Shown piece after piece: positions 52,416 to 60,437 of a DNA stretch of 64,000 nt. Position numbers and translations under genes: made by a program. Below the pieces are notes generated by a model. That model saw nothing but the letters and a program-made list of their open reading frames with translations, was not told where the DNA came from and made no database searches. The DNA is from Paraglaciecola sp. T6c (GTDB taxonomy: Bacteria > Pseudomonadota > Gammaproteobacteria > Enterobacterales > Alteromonadaceae): NCBI RefSeq assembly GCF_000014225.1, contig NC_008228.1, positions 310,001-374,000 of the forward strand, read 5' to 3'. Every line of letters begins with the position of its first letter. The stretch's first letter is position 1.

Positions 52416-52946
52416 ATGATACTGTTACTCGCCATAGCGCTGGGCTTATTAGGCTGCTATGTACTTTATATGAGCTGGAAGCAACACTCTACTCGCTACG
52501 CACTAGCTGGATGGGGTTGCTTATTAGCCACTTTGCCATTATTGATCGTGGCGCTAGGCACAGAATACGGCGTCGTGTTTGCACTCGGGTTACCCGCGCT
52601 TTACGTGTGGCTAGGCATACTACGTGAGCAAAAAACACAAATGCCTAGCAAGCACATTGTAAAAGCTGACAAATCGATACAATTCAATGCAAATAAGCTC
52701 GCGAAAAATAGCGGATATATTCTCTATCATCTTGTTTTACTGATGGTGGTTAGCAGCCTGTTAGTGATTGCCTCACTAGATATACTGCCTTTAGAGCGGC
52801 CAACTCAGCTCGTAACAGGGGTTATCATTTTGCCATTGGTTTGGTCGGGCTTGTCATTCTGGCATTTGTCCTGCGAGAACAAACGCAACCCTCTGATATT
52901 TAGTATATTTGTATCGCTTGCCTCCAGCCTTTATTTATTTGTTTAA
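52416..52946 (+). CDS. DUF3325-like multi-pass membrane protein of an iron operon
   Basis: A 176-residue membrane protein with about five hydrophobic segments. The N-terminal 70 residues (MILLLAIALGLLGCYVLYM, then ALAGWGCLLATLPLLIVALG) resemble DUF3325, a small membrane protein regularly found beside PepSY proteins in siderophore clusters. The C-terminal half has two more helices and could be the usual partner fused to it. Start at 52416 (GGGAA seven bases upstream) rather than at the in-frame ATG at 52341, whose extension is polar. The PepSY gene follows after three bases. The role is unknown but iron-linked. Confidence 0.65.
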   Translation: MILLLAIALGLLGCYVLYMSWKQHSTRYALAGWGCLLATLPLLIVALGTEYGVVFALGLPALYVWLGILREQKTQMPSKHIVKADKSIQFNANKLAKNSGYILYHLVLLMVVSSLLVIASLDILPLERPTQLVTGVIILPLVWSGLSFWHLSCENKRNPLIFSIFVSLASSLYLFV

Positions 52947-52949
52947 GCC

Positions 52950-54440
52950 ATGAAAAATTCAAAAGTAGATCCTCAAAAAAAACTAGTAAACACCCCGTCT
53001 CTCAGTAAACGGTCGCTCTCTGCCCATGCTTGGTTGGGGCTATTTGTTAGCGCGTTTATGTACATAATTTGTTTATCCGGTACTTTAGCAGTGTTCCATC
53101 AAGAGCTTGAGCGCTGGGAGCAACCGCAAATCCCTGAAACAGGCAAGGTTGATATTGCCGTCATCGAAAAAGCGTATGACAATTTTGTTGAAACCTACCC
53201 CGAAGAAACTGAGCACATGTATGTGGTCTTTCCAGGTTCGGGTATCCCAAGGGTGGTGGTCGAGAACGACCATATCGCGCATTTCGTTAATCCTGATGGC
53301 TCATTAGGTGAAGTAGAGCAGTCTCACTGGACTAAAATGCTGGTAGATTTGCACTTGTATCTGCATCTACCCAAAAGCTTCGGCATGATCCTCGTTAGTG
53401 CGTTTGGTGCACTGTTGTGTGCGCTAATTTTGTCTGGCTTTCTTGCCCATCCTCGTATCATTAAAGACGCCTTTCGCTTTCGCCGCGGCGGCACTGGGCT
53501 GCAAGAAAACATTGATTTGCATAATCGCTTCAGTGTGTGGGCAGCGCCTTTTCACATAATGATTGGCGTAACAGGTGCCTATTTCGGCTTGGCCACTGTG
53601 TTGATTGGGCTGGTGTCGCAAGCATTTTATGCAGGGGATAATCAGGCGGTTTTGGATGAGTTGTTCACCCCTGAGCCAGCTTTAGAGCAACCCTTACAAA
53701 GACCACAGATAGGCCGCGCCATGGAGTATATTGAGCAGCATAATCCTGAAGGTACGCCGTTATTTCTTACCATTCACGAGCCAAATACGCCGGGACAATT
53801 TATCGAAGCGTACGTGAAACAACCTGGTCGGTTGATTTACTCTGAGAATTATCGTTTTGATATTCAGGGTAATTTCTTAGAAACCGCCGGATACCGTGAT
53901 GGTGGTCTTGCCAAACAAATTATCTTTTCAATGTATCGCCTGCATTTTGGTGAATTTGCTGGCATCGCAAGCAAGTTATTGTATTTTGTACTCGGTATGA
54001 TGTTAACCGTGGTATCGGCCACGGGTATCAATATTTGGCTGAGAAAACGCAAAACTACCGATGTGATTAACCTGTGGTGGCCAACACTGGTGTGGGGCAC
54101 ACCGCTGATACTTAGCGTGAGCGCGCTGCTCAATTTGTTTGTGCACGTGCGAATCGACCTCTTCATTTGGCTCGGCTTGGTCGCTGCCCTCGTAGTAGCG
54201 ACGCGCCAGCAAAACGTGCAGCTATGGGTCGCTAGGCTCAAACATGCACTGGCGTTCTCACTGCTCATATTCATCGCAGCTTACACAGCCAAGGCTGGCG
54301 CTGCAGCCTTTACCATTGCAGCCTTGCAAATCAATATTCCGCTTGCCCTGTACGCTGCGTATTTGTTGGCGAGAGGGCACCGGCAGATAACTCTGGCAGG
54401 AAATGAAGACCGTCAGGTGAGTCAGCCTGAATCGACGTAG
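52950..54440 (+). CDS. PepSY-associated TM-helix protein (siderophore reductase-like)
   Basis: A 496-residue inner-membrane protein of the PepSY_TM family. The first helix is at about 28-50, a periplasmic PepSY-like domain follows, then helices near 140-165, 195-220, 350-370 and three or four at the C-terminus. Conserved histidines lie in VDLHLYLHLP and ENIDLHNRFSVWAAPFHIM, which could hold haem or iron; this family includes proteins that reduce ferric siderophores at the periplasmic face. It is co-transcribed with the DUF3325-like gene from a Fur-type promoter and lies opposite the siderophore receptor. Confidence 0.87.
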   Translation: MKNSKVDPQKKLVNTPSLSKRSLSAHAWLGLFVSAFMYIICLSGTLAVFHQELERWEQPQIPETGKVDIAVIEKAYDNFVETYPEETEHMYVVFPGSGIPRVVVENDHIAHFVNPDGSLGEVEQSHWTKMLVDLHLYLHLPKSFGMILVSAFGALLCALILSGFLAHPRIIKDAFRFRRGGTGLQENIDLHNRFSVWAAPFHIMIGVTGAYFGLATVLIGLVSQAFYAGDNQAVLDELFTPEPALEQPLQRPQIGRAMEYIEQHNPEGTPLFLTIHEPNTPGQFIEAYVKQPGRLIYSENYRFDIQGNFLETAGYRDGGLAKQIIFSMYRLHFGEFAGIASKLLYFVLGMMLTVVSATGINIWLRKRKTTDVINLWWPTLVWGTPLILSVSALLNLFVHVRIDLFIWLGLVAALVVATRQQNVQLWVARLKHALAFSLLIFIAAYTAKAGAAAFTIAALQINIPLALYAAYLLARGHRQITLAGNEDRQVSQPEST

Positions 54441-54501
54441 GCTTGTGCTAGAGCGAAGCGGCAATCAAGTTCGCCTGACAGCAGCGATGGTATAAAAAAG
54501 C

Positions 54502-55470
54502 TCAATAAGAGCGGTATTGTTGACGCCAGGCGGAAGCATTCTTACGATATTTTCGTTTAAACAAGCGGTTGAAGTGTCCTGCATCTTGATAGCCGACGGC
54601 CCATGAAATCTCTTCGATGCTTTTATCGCTATGTTTAAGGTGCTCTTTGCCTTGCTCAATGCGCAATTGCTGAATATAACCCAGCGGCGTTTCACCTGTG
54701 GCTTCTTTGAACCGCCGTTTAAACGTTCTGGGGCTCATATTCACTTTACTTGCTAATTGCTCAATCAAAATTGAGCTCATGAAGTGCATTTCTAGCCATT
54801 GCTGAATCGACAGTATTTCATCGTCTTGATGATAAGTTTGATGGCTGATTGAGGTGAATTCGCCAGCATAACCGGTTCGAAAGTCTACAAGAAATGCGTG
54901 CTCTACTGCCTCACCCACCAACGACGATGAGAGTTTAGAAATCAAGTAAACCAGTATTTCAAGTCCTGCATTCATGCCTGCTGAACAGTAGAGCTCTCCC
55001 GTGGCTGTGATGAAGCGTTCGGCTCTGACATCAACTTTGGGATATCGCTTAGCGAAGTCTGCTTGCTTATGCCAGTGGGTGGTACTTATTCGATCGTTCA
55101 ATAACCCTGCTTCTGCTAAAAAGTAAGCGCCGGTGGCTGCCGCCATTATAGGTTTGCCTTGCTCGTGCCAAGTGCGAAGCCTAGGGTAAAGCGCTGCTTG
55201 TTTACTCAGTAGCGTGTCGACCTCTCCCCATATACTGTGCAGAATAATCAAATCTGTGTCTTGAACTTCATCCAATGCGCAGTCAGGTGTAATGGCCAAT
55301 CCACTGAATGTAGACGTGGGCTTGCCATCTACGGTTACCAAAGATATCTCAATCGCCTGACCGAGTAAGCGCTGCTGCAAGGTAGATGCAAACGCTAACA
55401 CATCATGAGTCAGGCCTAAGCTGAGTCCCATTGCATTTTCGCTGGCAAACAATGTCACGTGCTTGAGCAT
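54502..55470 (-). CDS. GlxA-type transcriptional regulator (DJ-1/PfpI-AraC)
   Basis: A 322-residue regulator. The N-terminal half (1-190) is a DJ-1/PfpI-like domain (LIILHSIWGEVD, AAATGAYFLAEAGLL, ELYCSAGMNAGLE); the C-terminal 100 residues form an AraC-type double helix-turn-helix (LASKVNMSPRTFKRRFKEAT, then SWAVGYQDAGHFNRLFKRK). The proteolytic site is not kept in this subgroup, which senses a small molecule. It is divergent from the terpene utilisation operon with 130 bases between the starts, so it may control it, although the Pseudomonas operon uses a TetR-type AtuR. Confidence 0.9.
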   Translation of the reverse strand: MLKHVTLFASENAMGLSLGLTHDVLAFASTLQQRLLGQAIEISLVTVDGKPTSTFSGLAITPDCALDEVQDTDLIILHSIWGEVDTLLSKQAALYPRLRTWHEQGKPIMAAATGAYFLAEAGLLNDRISTTHWHKQADFAKRYPKVDVRAERFITATGELYCSAGMNAGLEILVYLISKLSSSLVGEAVEHAFLVDFRTGYAGEFTSISHQTYHQDDEILSIQQWLEMHFMSSILIEQLASKVNMSPRTFKRRFKEATGETPLGYIQQLRIEQGKEHLKHSDKSIEEISWAVGYQDAGHFNRLFKRKYRKNASAWRQQYRSY

Positions 55471-55601
55471 GTTTTCTCCTGTTTATTTGGCATTATTTAC
55501 AAAATTGGCCCGAATGACCAGTTAAATGACCTGAGTCACGCTGTTAACAGAATTTTTACATCTTTAAGATAGGGACAATGATGTTGAATCTGGAGAGAAC
55601 A

Positions 55602-56756
55602 ATGCAGCTTAGCGAAGAGCACGATGCCCTTAGAAAAACAGTCAAAAACTTTGTCGACAATGAAATGGATCCCTTCATTGAAGAATGGGAAAGCGCCGGT
55701 ATCGCACCTTTGCACACCCTGTTTAAGAAGATGGGAGACTTAGGGCTACTGGGCATTCATAAACCCGAGGCGTACGGTGGCTCTGGGCTAGATTACAGCT
55801 ATAACTTAGTGTTTGCTGAAGAATTAGGTCGCGCCTATGGTGGCTCGCTTCCCATGGCTATTGGTGTGCAAACCGATATGGCCACTCCAGCTTTAGCGCG
55901 TTTTGGTAGCGACGAACTCAAGCGTGAATTTTTAGCCCCTGCTGTTGCCGGTGACATGGTGGCGTGTATTGGGGTCAGTGAGCCTGGTGCAGGCTCTGAT
56001 GTGGCAGGTTTGAAAACCACAGCAAAAAGTGACGGCGATGATTACGTCATTAACGGCAGCAAAATGTGGATAACCAATGCCACACAAGCTGATTGGATTT
56101 GCCTGTTGGCCAATACCAGTGACGGTAATGTGCATGCCAATAAATCCCTTATTGTTGTGCCGCTGAATACGCCCGGCATTGAAATCTCTAAGCCCTTAAA
56201 TAAGTTAGGCATGCGTGCCAGCGACACGGGGCAAATATTTTTCAACAATGTAAGGGTGCCCAAACGTAATCGTATCGGTGAAGAAAACAAGGGCTTCACC
56301 ATGCAAATGATGCAATTCCAAGAAGAGCGAATGTACGCCGCCGCAAGCGCGCACAAAGGAATGGAGCGCATGATCCAAGACACCATTGGGTGGTGCAAAG
56401 AGCGCCACACTTTCGGCCAGCCCGTACTGAACAACCAAGTCGTGCATTTTAAGTTAGCTGAATTGCAAACCGAAGTTGAAGCCCTTCGCGCATTAACATG
56501 GCGTGCCTGCCAGCAGCATATCGATGGTGAAGATGCCACCTACCTTGCATCGATGGCCAAACTCAAAAGCGGCCGTTTATGGCGTGAAGTTACCGACTCC
56601 TGCCTGCAGTACTGGGGCGGTATGGGTTTTATGTGGGACAACCCTGTTGCCAGAGCCTATCGCGACACGCGCATTTTATCTATCGCCGGGGGCAGTGACG
56701 AAATGATGCTGGGCATTATCGCCAAGCACATGGACATATTCCCTAAGCGCCGATAA
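55602..56756 (+). CDS. atuD: Citronellyl-CoA dehydrogenase (acyl-CoA dehydrogenase family)
   Basis: A 384-residue FAD enzyme that introduces a 2,3-double bond into citronellyl-CoA, feeding acyclic terpene breakdown. From the ATG at 55602 it begins MQLSEEHDALRKTVKNFVDN and shows the acyl-CoA dehydrogenase signatures CIGVSEPGAGSDVAG (about 125-139) and QYWGGMGFMWDNPVARAYRD (about 338-357). GVQTDMATPALARFGS is as I remember it from Pseudomonas AtuD, and the overall match to AtuD is close. GGAGAG lies six bases upstream; an ATG eight codons earlier is less likely. The following genes complete an Atu set, which supports this over a general fatty-acid dehydrogenase. Confidence 0.88.
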   Translation: MQLSEEHDALRKTVKNFVDNEMDPFIEEWESAGIAPLHTLFKKMGDLGLLGIHKPEAYGGSGLDYSYNLVFAEELGRAYGGSLPMAIGVQTDMATPALARFGSDELKREFLAPAVAGDMVACIGVSEPGAGSDVAGLKTTAKSDGDDYVINGSKMWITNATQADWICLLANTSDGNVHANKSLIVVPLNTPGIEISKPLNKLGMRASDTGQIFFNNVRVPKRNRIGEENKGFTMQMMQFQEERMYAAASAHKGMERMIQDTIGWCKERHTFGQPVLNNQVVHFKLAELQTEVEALRALTWRACQQHIDGEDATYLASMAKLKSGRLWREVTDSCLQYWGGMGFMWDNPVARAYRDTRILSIAGGSDEMMLGIIAKHMDIFPKRR

Positions 56757-56861
56757 TCGCCCTATGACAAGTGTTGGCATGCGCTAGCGGCTCTGATGAT
56801 GAGCTAGCGCGCCCGCGCTATCGTCCCTCGATGCATACAGGATTAACAAAGGATAAGTAAC

Positions 56862-57824
56862 ATGGCGATACCCGCCTTATTTAACAATAAACTGAGCTTA
56901 CCCGTGATTTGCGCGCCGATGTTCTTGGTGTCTAGCCCGAAGCTCGTTATCAGTGCCTGCAAAAATGGCATAGTGGGGTCGTTCCCCACCTTTAATACAC
57001 GAACCCAAGATTTGCTTGATACATGGCTCACGCAGATCAGCAGTGAACTTGCCGAATATGCCGCGGCAAACCCCCAAAAGCCTGTTGCACCTTTTGCGGT
57101 TAATTTAGTCGTGCACCCCTCAAATACGCGGTTAGAAAGTGATCGCGCGGTGGTTAAGAAGCACCAAGTGCCTTTTGTGATCACCAGTCAAGGTAACCCC
57201 GCAGACGTCGTTGCAGAGGTTCACCAATGGGGCGGCTTGGTTTTCCATGATGTTATTCGCGCTGACCATGCCAAAAAAGCCATTCAGGCCGGTGTTGACG
57301 GCATCATCATAGTCACCGCTGGCGCGGGTGGCCATGCCGGAGAAATAAACCCATTTGCCTTGGTGCGAGAGATCCGTGAATTTTGGAATGGGCCACTAGC
57401 GCTTGCCGGGGCAATCAATGACGGCATGGGAGTGCGCGCTGCCGAAATTCTCGGGGCTGATTTTAGCTATATGGGCACCCGCTTTATCGCCACAGAAGAG
57501 GCAGAAGTAGACCCAGATTATAAGTCCATGCTGGTGGACTCACAGATAAGCGATCTTATCTACACCGATACCTTCACCGGGGTTAAGTGTAACTTTTTAA
57601 AACCCTCTATCGCTCGCGCAGGGGTCGATTTAGCCAACTTTACCGCCAAAACTCATGTGGACTTAGATCTAGGCGAAAGCAACGCGTGGAAAGATTTTTG
57701 GAGCGCAGGGCACGGTATAGCAGGTATCAAGCACGTGTTGCCTATGGCTGAGTTAGTTGAGCAGCTCAAAGAAGAGTATCGCGGCGCAGTAGCGCACCCA
57801 GCGTTCTTAAATAATCAAGTCTAA
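56862..57824 (+). CDS. Nitronate monooxygenase / 2-nitropropane dioxygenase-like protein
   Basis: A 320-residue FMN TIM-barrel protein. PVICAPMFLVSSPKL at the N-terminus and DGIIIVTAGAGGHAGEINPFAL in the middle (phosphate and flavin binding) are typical of nitronate monooxygenases, and YMGTRFIATEEAEVD follows. A good site (AAAGGATAAG) precedes the ATG. It lies inside the terpene operon between atuD and atuC; homologues are often found in acyl-CoA and terpene clusters. The real substrate may be an enoyl or other electron-poor CoA ester rather than a nitronate. It is a conserved guest in this operon rather than a classical Atu gene. Confidence 0.82.
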   Translation: MAIPALFNNKLSLPVICAPMFLVSSPKLVISACKNGIVGSFPTFNTRTQDLLDTWLTQISSELAEYAAANPQKPVAPFAVNLVVHPSNTRLESDRAVVKKHQVPFVITSQGNPADVVAEVHQWGGLVFHDVIRADHAKKAIQAGVDGIIIVTAGAGGHAGEINPFALVREIREFWNGPLALAGAINDGMGVRAAEILGADFSYMGTRFIATEEAEVDPDYKSMLVDSQISDLIYTDTFTGVKCNFLKPSIARAGVDLANFTAKTHVDLDLGESNAWKDFWSAGHGIAGIKHVLPMAELVEQLKEEYRGAVAHPAFLNNQV

Positions 57825-57884
57825 ATAGGCGTCTCGCAATGCCCACCACGTCACGTTCTCACTTATTAAATAAGGATTGGTCAC

Positions 57885-59498
57885 ATGGCCCTATTTCACA
57901 CCCAGCTTGATGAGCACGGTGAGTCTTTTAAGCAAAACACCCTCGTCATGCACGAAGCGGTCTTAGAGATCAGAGCGATTGAAAAGCGTGTTATTCAGTT
58001 GGCCGACGAAAAAGCCCCTCGCTACATTAAGCGCGGGCTTATCCCCCCCAGAGAGCGGTTATCAAGACTACTTGACCCCGGCGCGCCCTTTTTAGAATTA
58101 TCGAGCTTATGTGGTTACATGCAAGAAGGGGATACCGACGGTTCTGCTGCTGGTGGCGGCGTCATCGCTGGCATTGGCTATGTTTCTGGCGCGCGCTGTA
58201 TCGTCATGATTGATGATTACTTAACCAAAGGTGGCAGCATTACTCAACTTGGCAGCCACAAGCGCCTGCGCATGTACCAAATGGCGTTGCAAAACAAATT
58301 GCCCGTGATTGCCTTAGCCCAAAGTGGTGGTGGCGACTTAACCTCATTGGGAGATTGGTTTGGGTTCTCAGGCGCGGCTTTTGCCATGCAGGCTAAGCTG
58401 TCAGCGGCGGGTATCCCGCAAATTACTTTGGTGCACGGTAGCGCAACAGCTGGCGGCGCCTACCAACCAGGGCTGTCGGATTATGTGGTGATGATCAAAG
58501 GCCAGTCCACTGTGTACTTGGCGGGTCCGCCATTGCTAAAAGCGGCGACGGGTGAAATTGCCACGGACGAAGAAATTGGCGGCTCACAAATGCACAGCGA
58601 AATTTCCGGTGTTGCCGACTATCAAGCTAAAAATGACGCAGATGGTATTCGCATTGTGCGTGAGATCACCGCCAGTTTGAACTGGAATGACAGTGCCCAC
58701 CCTCAGGCAGTAAATCAGTACCAAGAGCCTTTGCACGACAAGGAGCAGCTGTTGGGCATTGTCCCAAAAGAAGCAAAGACGCCTTACGACGTGCGAGAAG
58801 TGATTGCACGCATTGCCGATGGCTCAGACTTTCTCGATTTTAAAGCCGAGTACGACATGGGAACCGTGTGTGGGCATATGAGATTGCACGGCATGGTATG
58901 CGGCGTGATTGGTAATAATGCGCCTATCACTGCTCACGGCGCAGCCAAAGCAGCGCAATTTATACAATTATGTGAACAGTCGGGCTCGCCGATTGTTTTT
59001 TTGCATAACACCACGGGGTTTTTGGTGGGAACTGAATCTGAGCGTGCTGGGATCATTAAGCATGGCGCCAAGCTTATTCAAGCGGTCACTAATAGCAGTG
59101 TGCCTAAAATCAGCCTTGTGCTGGGCGGCTCATACGGCGCCGGCAATTACGCTATGGCAGGCCGTGGTATCGAGCCTCACTTTATGTTTGCCTGGCCCCG
59201 CTCGGTGGTGGCCGTTATGGGGCCAGCCCAAGCAGGTAGTGTTCTTAGAACGGTAGCCAGCGCCAAAATGGCTCGCGCTAATGCTATCGACACAGACAAA
59301 CTGGACGCGCTTGAAAAGCGCACGGTAGAAGTGATGCAAGCCAAATCCGGCGCATTGGCTAATTCAGCTCGCTTGTGGGATGACGGCATTATCGACCCAA
59401 GAGACACCCGAGAAATATTGGCTTTCGTGCTGGATATTTGCCGTGAAGGCCAAGCGCGAAAGGTTAATACCAGCCAGTTTGGTGTGCCTCGTTTCTAG
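57885..59498 (+). CDS. atuC: Geranyl-CoA carboxylase carboxyltransferase (beta) subunit
   Basis: A 537-residue carboxyltransferase of the biotin-dependent acyl-CoA carboxylase group, with two crotonase-type domains. Signatures include RERLSRLLDPGAPFLELSSL, AQSGGGDL, GSATAGGAYQPGLSDYVVM and, in the C-terminal half, FLHNTTGFLVGTESE and GGSYGAGNYAMAGRGIEP. It transfers carboxyl from biotin to the methyl group of geranyl-CoA. The related MccB does the same to 3-methylcrotonyl-CoA; neighbouring atuD, atuE and atuA favour the geranyl version. AAGGA lies ten bases before the ATG. It works with the biotin-carrying subunit encoded at 60438. Confidence 0.88.
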   Translation: MALFHTQLDEHGESFKQNTLVMHEAVLEIRAIEKRVIQLADEKAPRYIKRGLIPPRERLSRLLDPGAPFLELSSLCGYMQEGDTDGSAAGGGVIAGIGYVSGARCIVMIDDYLTKGGSITQLGSHKRLRMYQMALQNKLPVIALAQSGGGDLTSLGDWFGFSGAAFAMQAKLSAAGIPQITLVHGSATAGGAYQPGLSDYVVMIKGQSTVYLAGPPLLKAATGEIATDEEIGGSQMHSEISGVADYQAKNDADGIRIVREITASLNWNDSAHPQAVNQYQEPLHDKEQLLGIVPKEAKTPYDVREVIARIADGSDFLDFKAEYDMGTVCGHMRLHGMVCGVIGNNAPITAHGAAKAAQFIQLCEQSGSPIVFLHNTTGFLVGTESERAGIIKHGAKLIQAVTNSSVPKISLVLGGSYGAGNYAMAGRGIEPHFMFAWPRSVVAVMGPAQAGSVLRTVASAKMARANAIDTDKLDALEKRTVEVMQAKSGALANSARLWDDGIIDPRDTREILAFVLDICREGQARKVNTSQFGVPRF

Positions 59499-59582
59499 CG
59501 ACAAAAATACCTGATGGGGCACCGCCTTAATCTGAGCTAGTCACGAATAACGCAATAGAGATAACCCAATAGAGATAAAGAA

Positions 59583-60395
59583 ATGTCGAATGTAAGCCAA
59601 AAGCAGTACCGAGAAATTTTAGTCAGCCTTGCTCAAGGGGTGTTAACCATTACCTTTAATCGGCCACACAAGAAAAACGCGATGAATTTGGCCTTAGTCA
59701 ATGACGTTATGGCGGTATTTAGCGATATAGCCGAAGACAGCTCGGTGCGTGCAGTGGTTATTCGCGGTAGCGAAGGCAATTTCTGTGCGGGCGGTGATAT
59801 TTCAGATATGCACAGCGACGCGGCCAGTGAACAAGATAAGCAACAGGCTATTTGGCATTTCAACCGCAGCTTCGGGCGCATGGTCGCCCAAGTAAATCAG
59901 GCGCCCCAAGTGGTTGTTACCCAGCTTGAAGGCGCTGTGTTAGGCGGCGGATTTGGCTTGGCGTGCGTGTCTGATATTGCTATCGCCCATCAAAGTGCTT
60001 TTTTTGCCATGCCTGAAACTGGGCTGGGTGTTGTACCCGCACAAATCGCTCCTTTTGTCGTCACGCGTATCGGCCTAACCCAAGCACGGCGTCTGGCGTT
60101 ATTGGGCGAGCGAGTAGGGGCAGACCAGAGCCAAGCCTTGGGTATTGTGCATTTTGTTTGTGAGACACAAGAGGCGCTGCAAGCCCAGCTCAATGAGGTG
60201 CTCAAACACGTCCGGCGCGGCGCGCCAAAGGCGAATGCCAATACCAAAGCCCTCATGCTGAAGGTGGGAACGATCGCACTAGACACCCTATTGGATGAAG
60301 CCGCGGATGTATTTACCCAAGCCTTAGCGTCTGATGAAGGTAAAGAGGGCACTCAAGCCTTTATGCAAAAACGCAAACCAAGCTGGTGTGAGTAG
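59583..60395 (+). CDS. atuE: Isohexenylglutaconyl-CoA hydratase (enoyl-CoA hydratase family)
   Basis: A 270-residue crotonase. The N-terminal core VLTITFNRPHKKNAMN, oxyanion loops GNFCAGGDISDM (about 66-77) and LEGAVLGGGFGLACVSDIAI (about 117-136), and MPETGLGVVPAQIAPF are all present. In the terpene pathway AtuE hydrates isohexenylglutaconyl-CoA to the 3-hydroxy product that is then cleaved. It lies between the two carboxylase subunit genes, as in known atu operons. The family alone does not fix the substrate; the operon does. Confidence 0.85.
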   Translation: MSNVSQKQYREILVSLAQGVLTITFNRPHKKNAMNLALVNDVMAVFSDIAEDSSVRAVVIRGSEGNFCAGGDISDMHSDAASEQDKQQAIWHFNRSFGRMVAQVNQAPQVVVTQLEGAVLGGGFGLACVSDIAIAHQSAFFAMPETGLGVVPAQIAPFVVTRIGLTQARRLALLGERVGADQSQALGIVHFVCETQEALQAQLNEVLKHVRRGAPKANANTKALMLKVGTIALDTLLDEAADVFTQALASDEGKEGTQAFMQKRKPSWCE

Positions 60396-60437
60396 GCCTG
60401 CTGTAAATAAAGCAGGTGTGAATAGAGGCAGGCATAC

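Noticed and set aside
53864-54274. 136-codon minus-strand ORF inside the PepSY gene
   Set aside because: Antisense shadow of a membrane protein gene.
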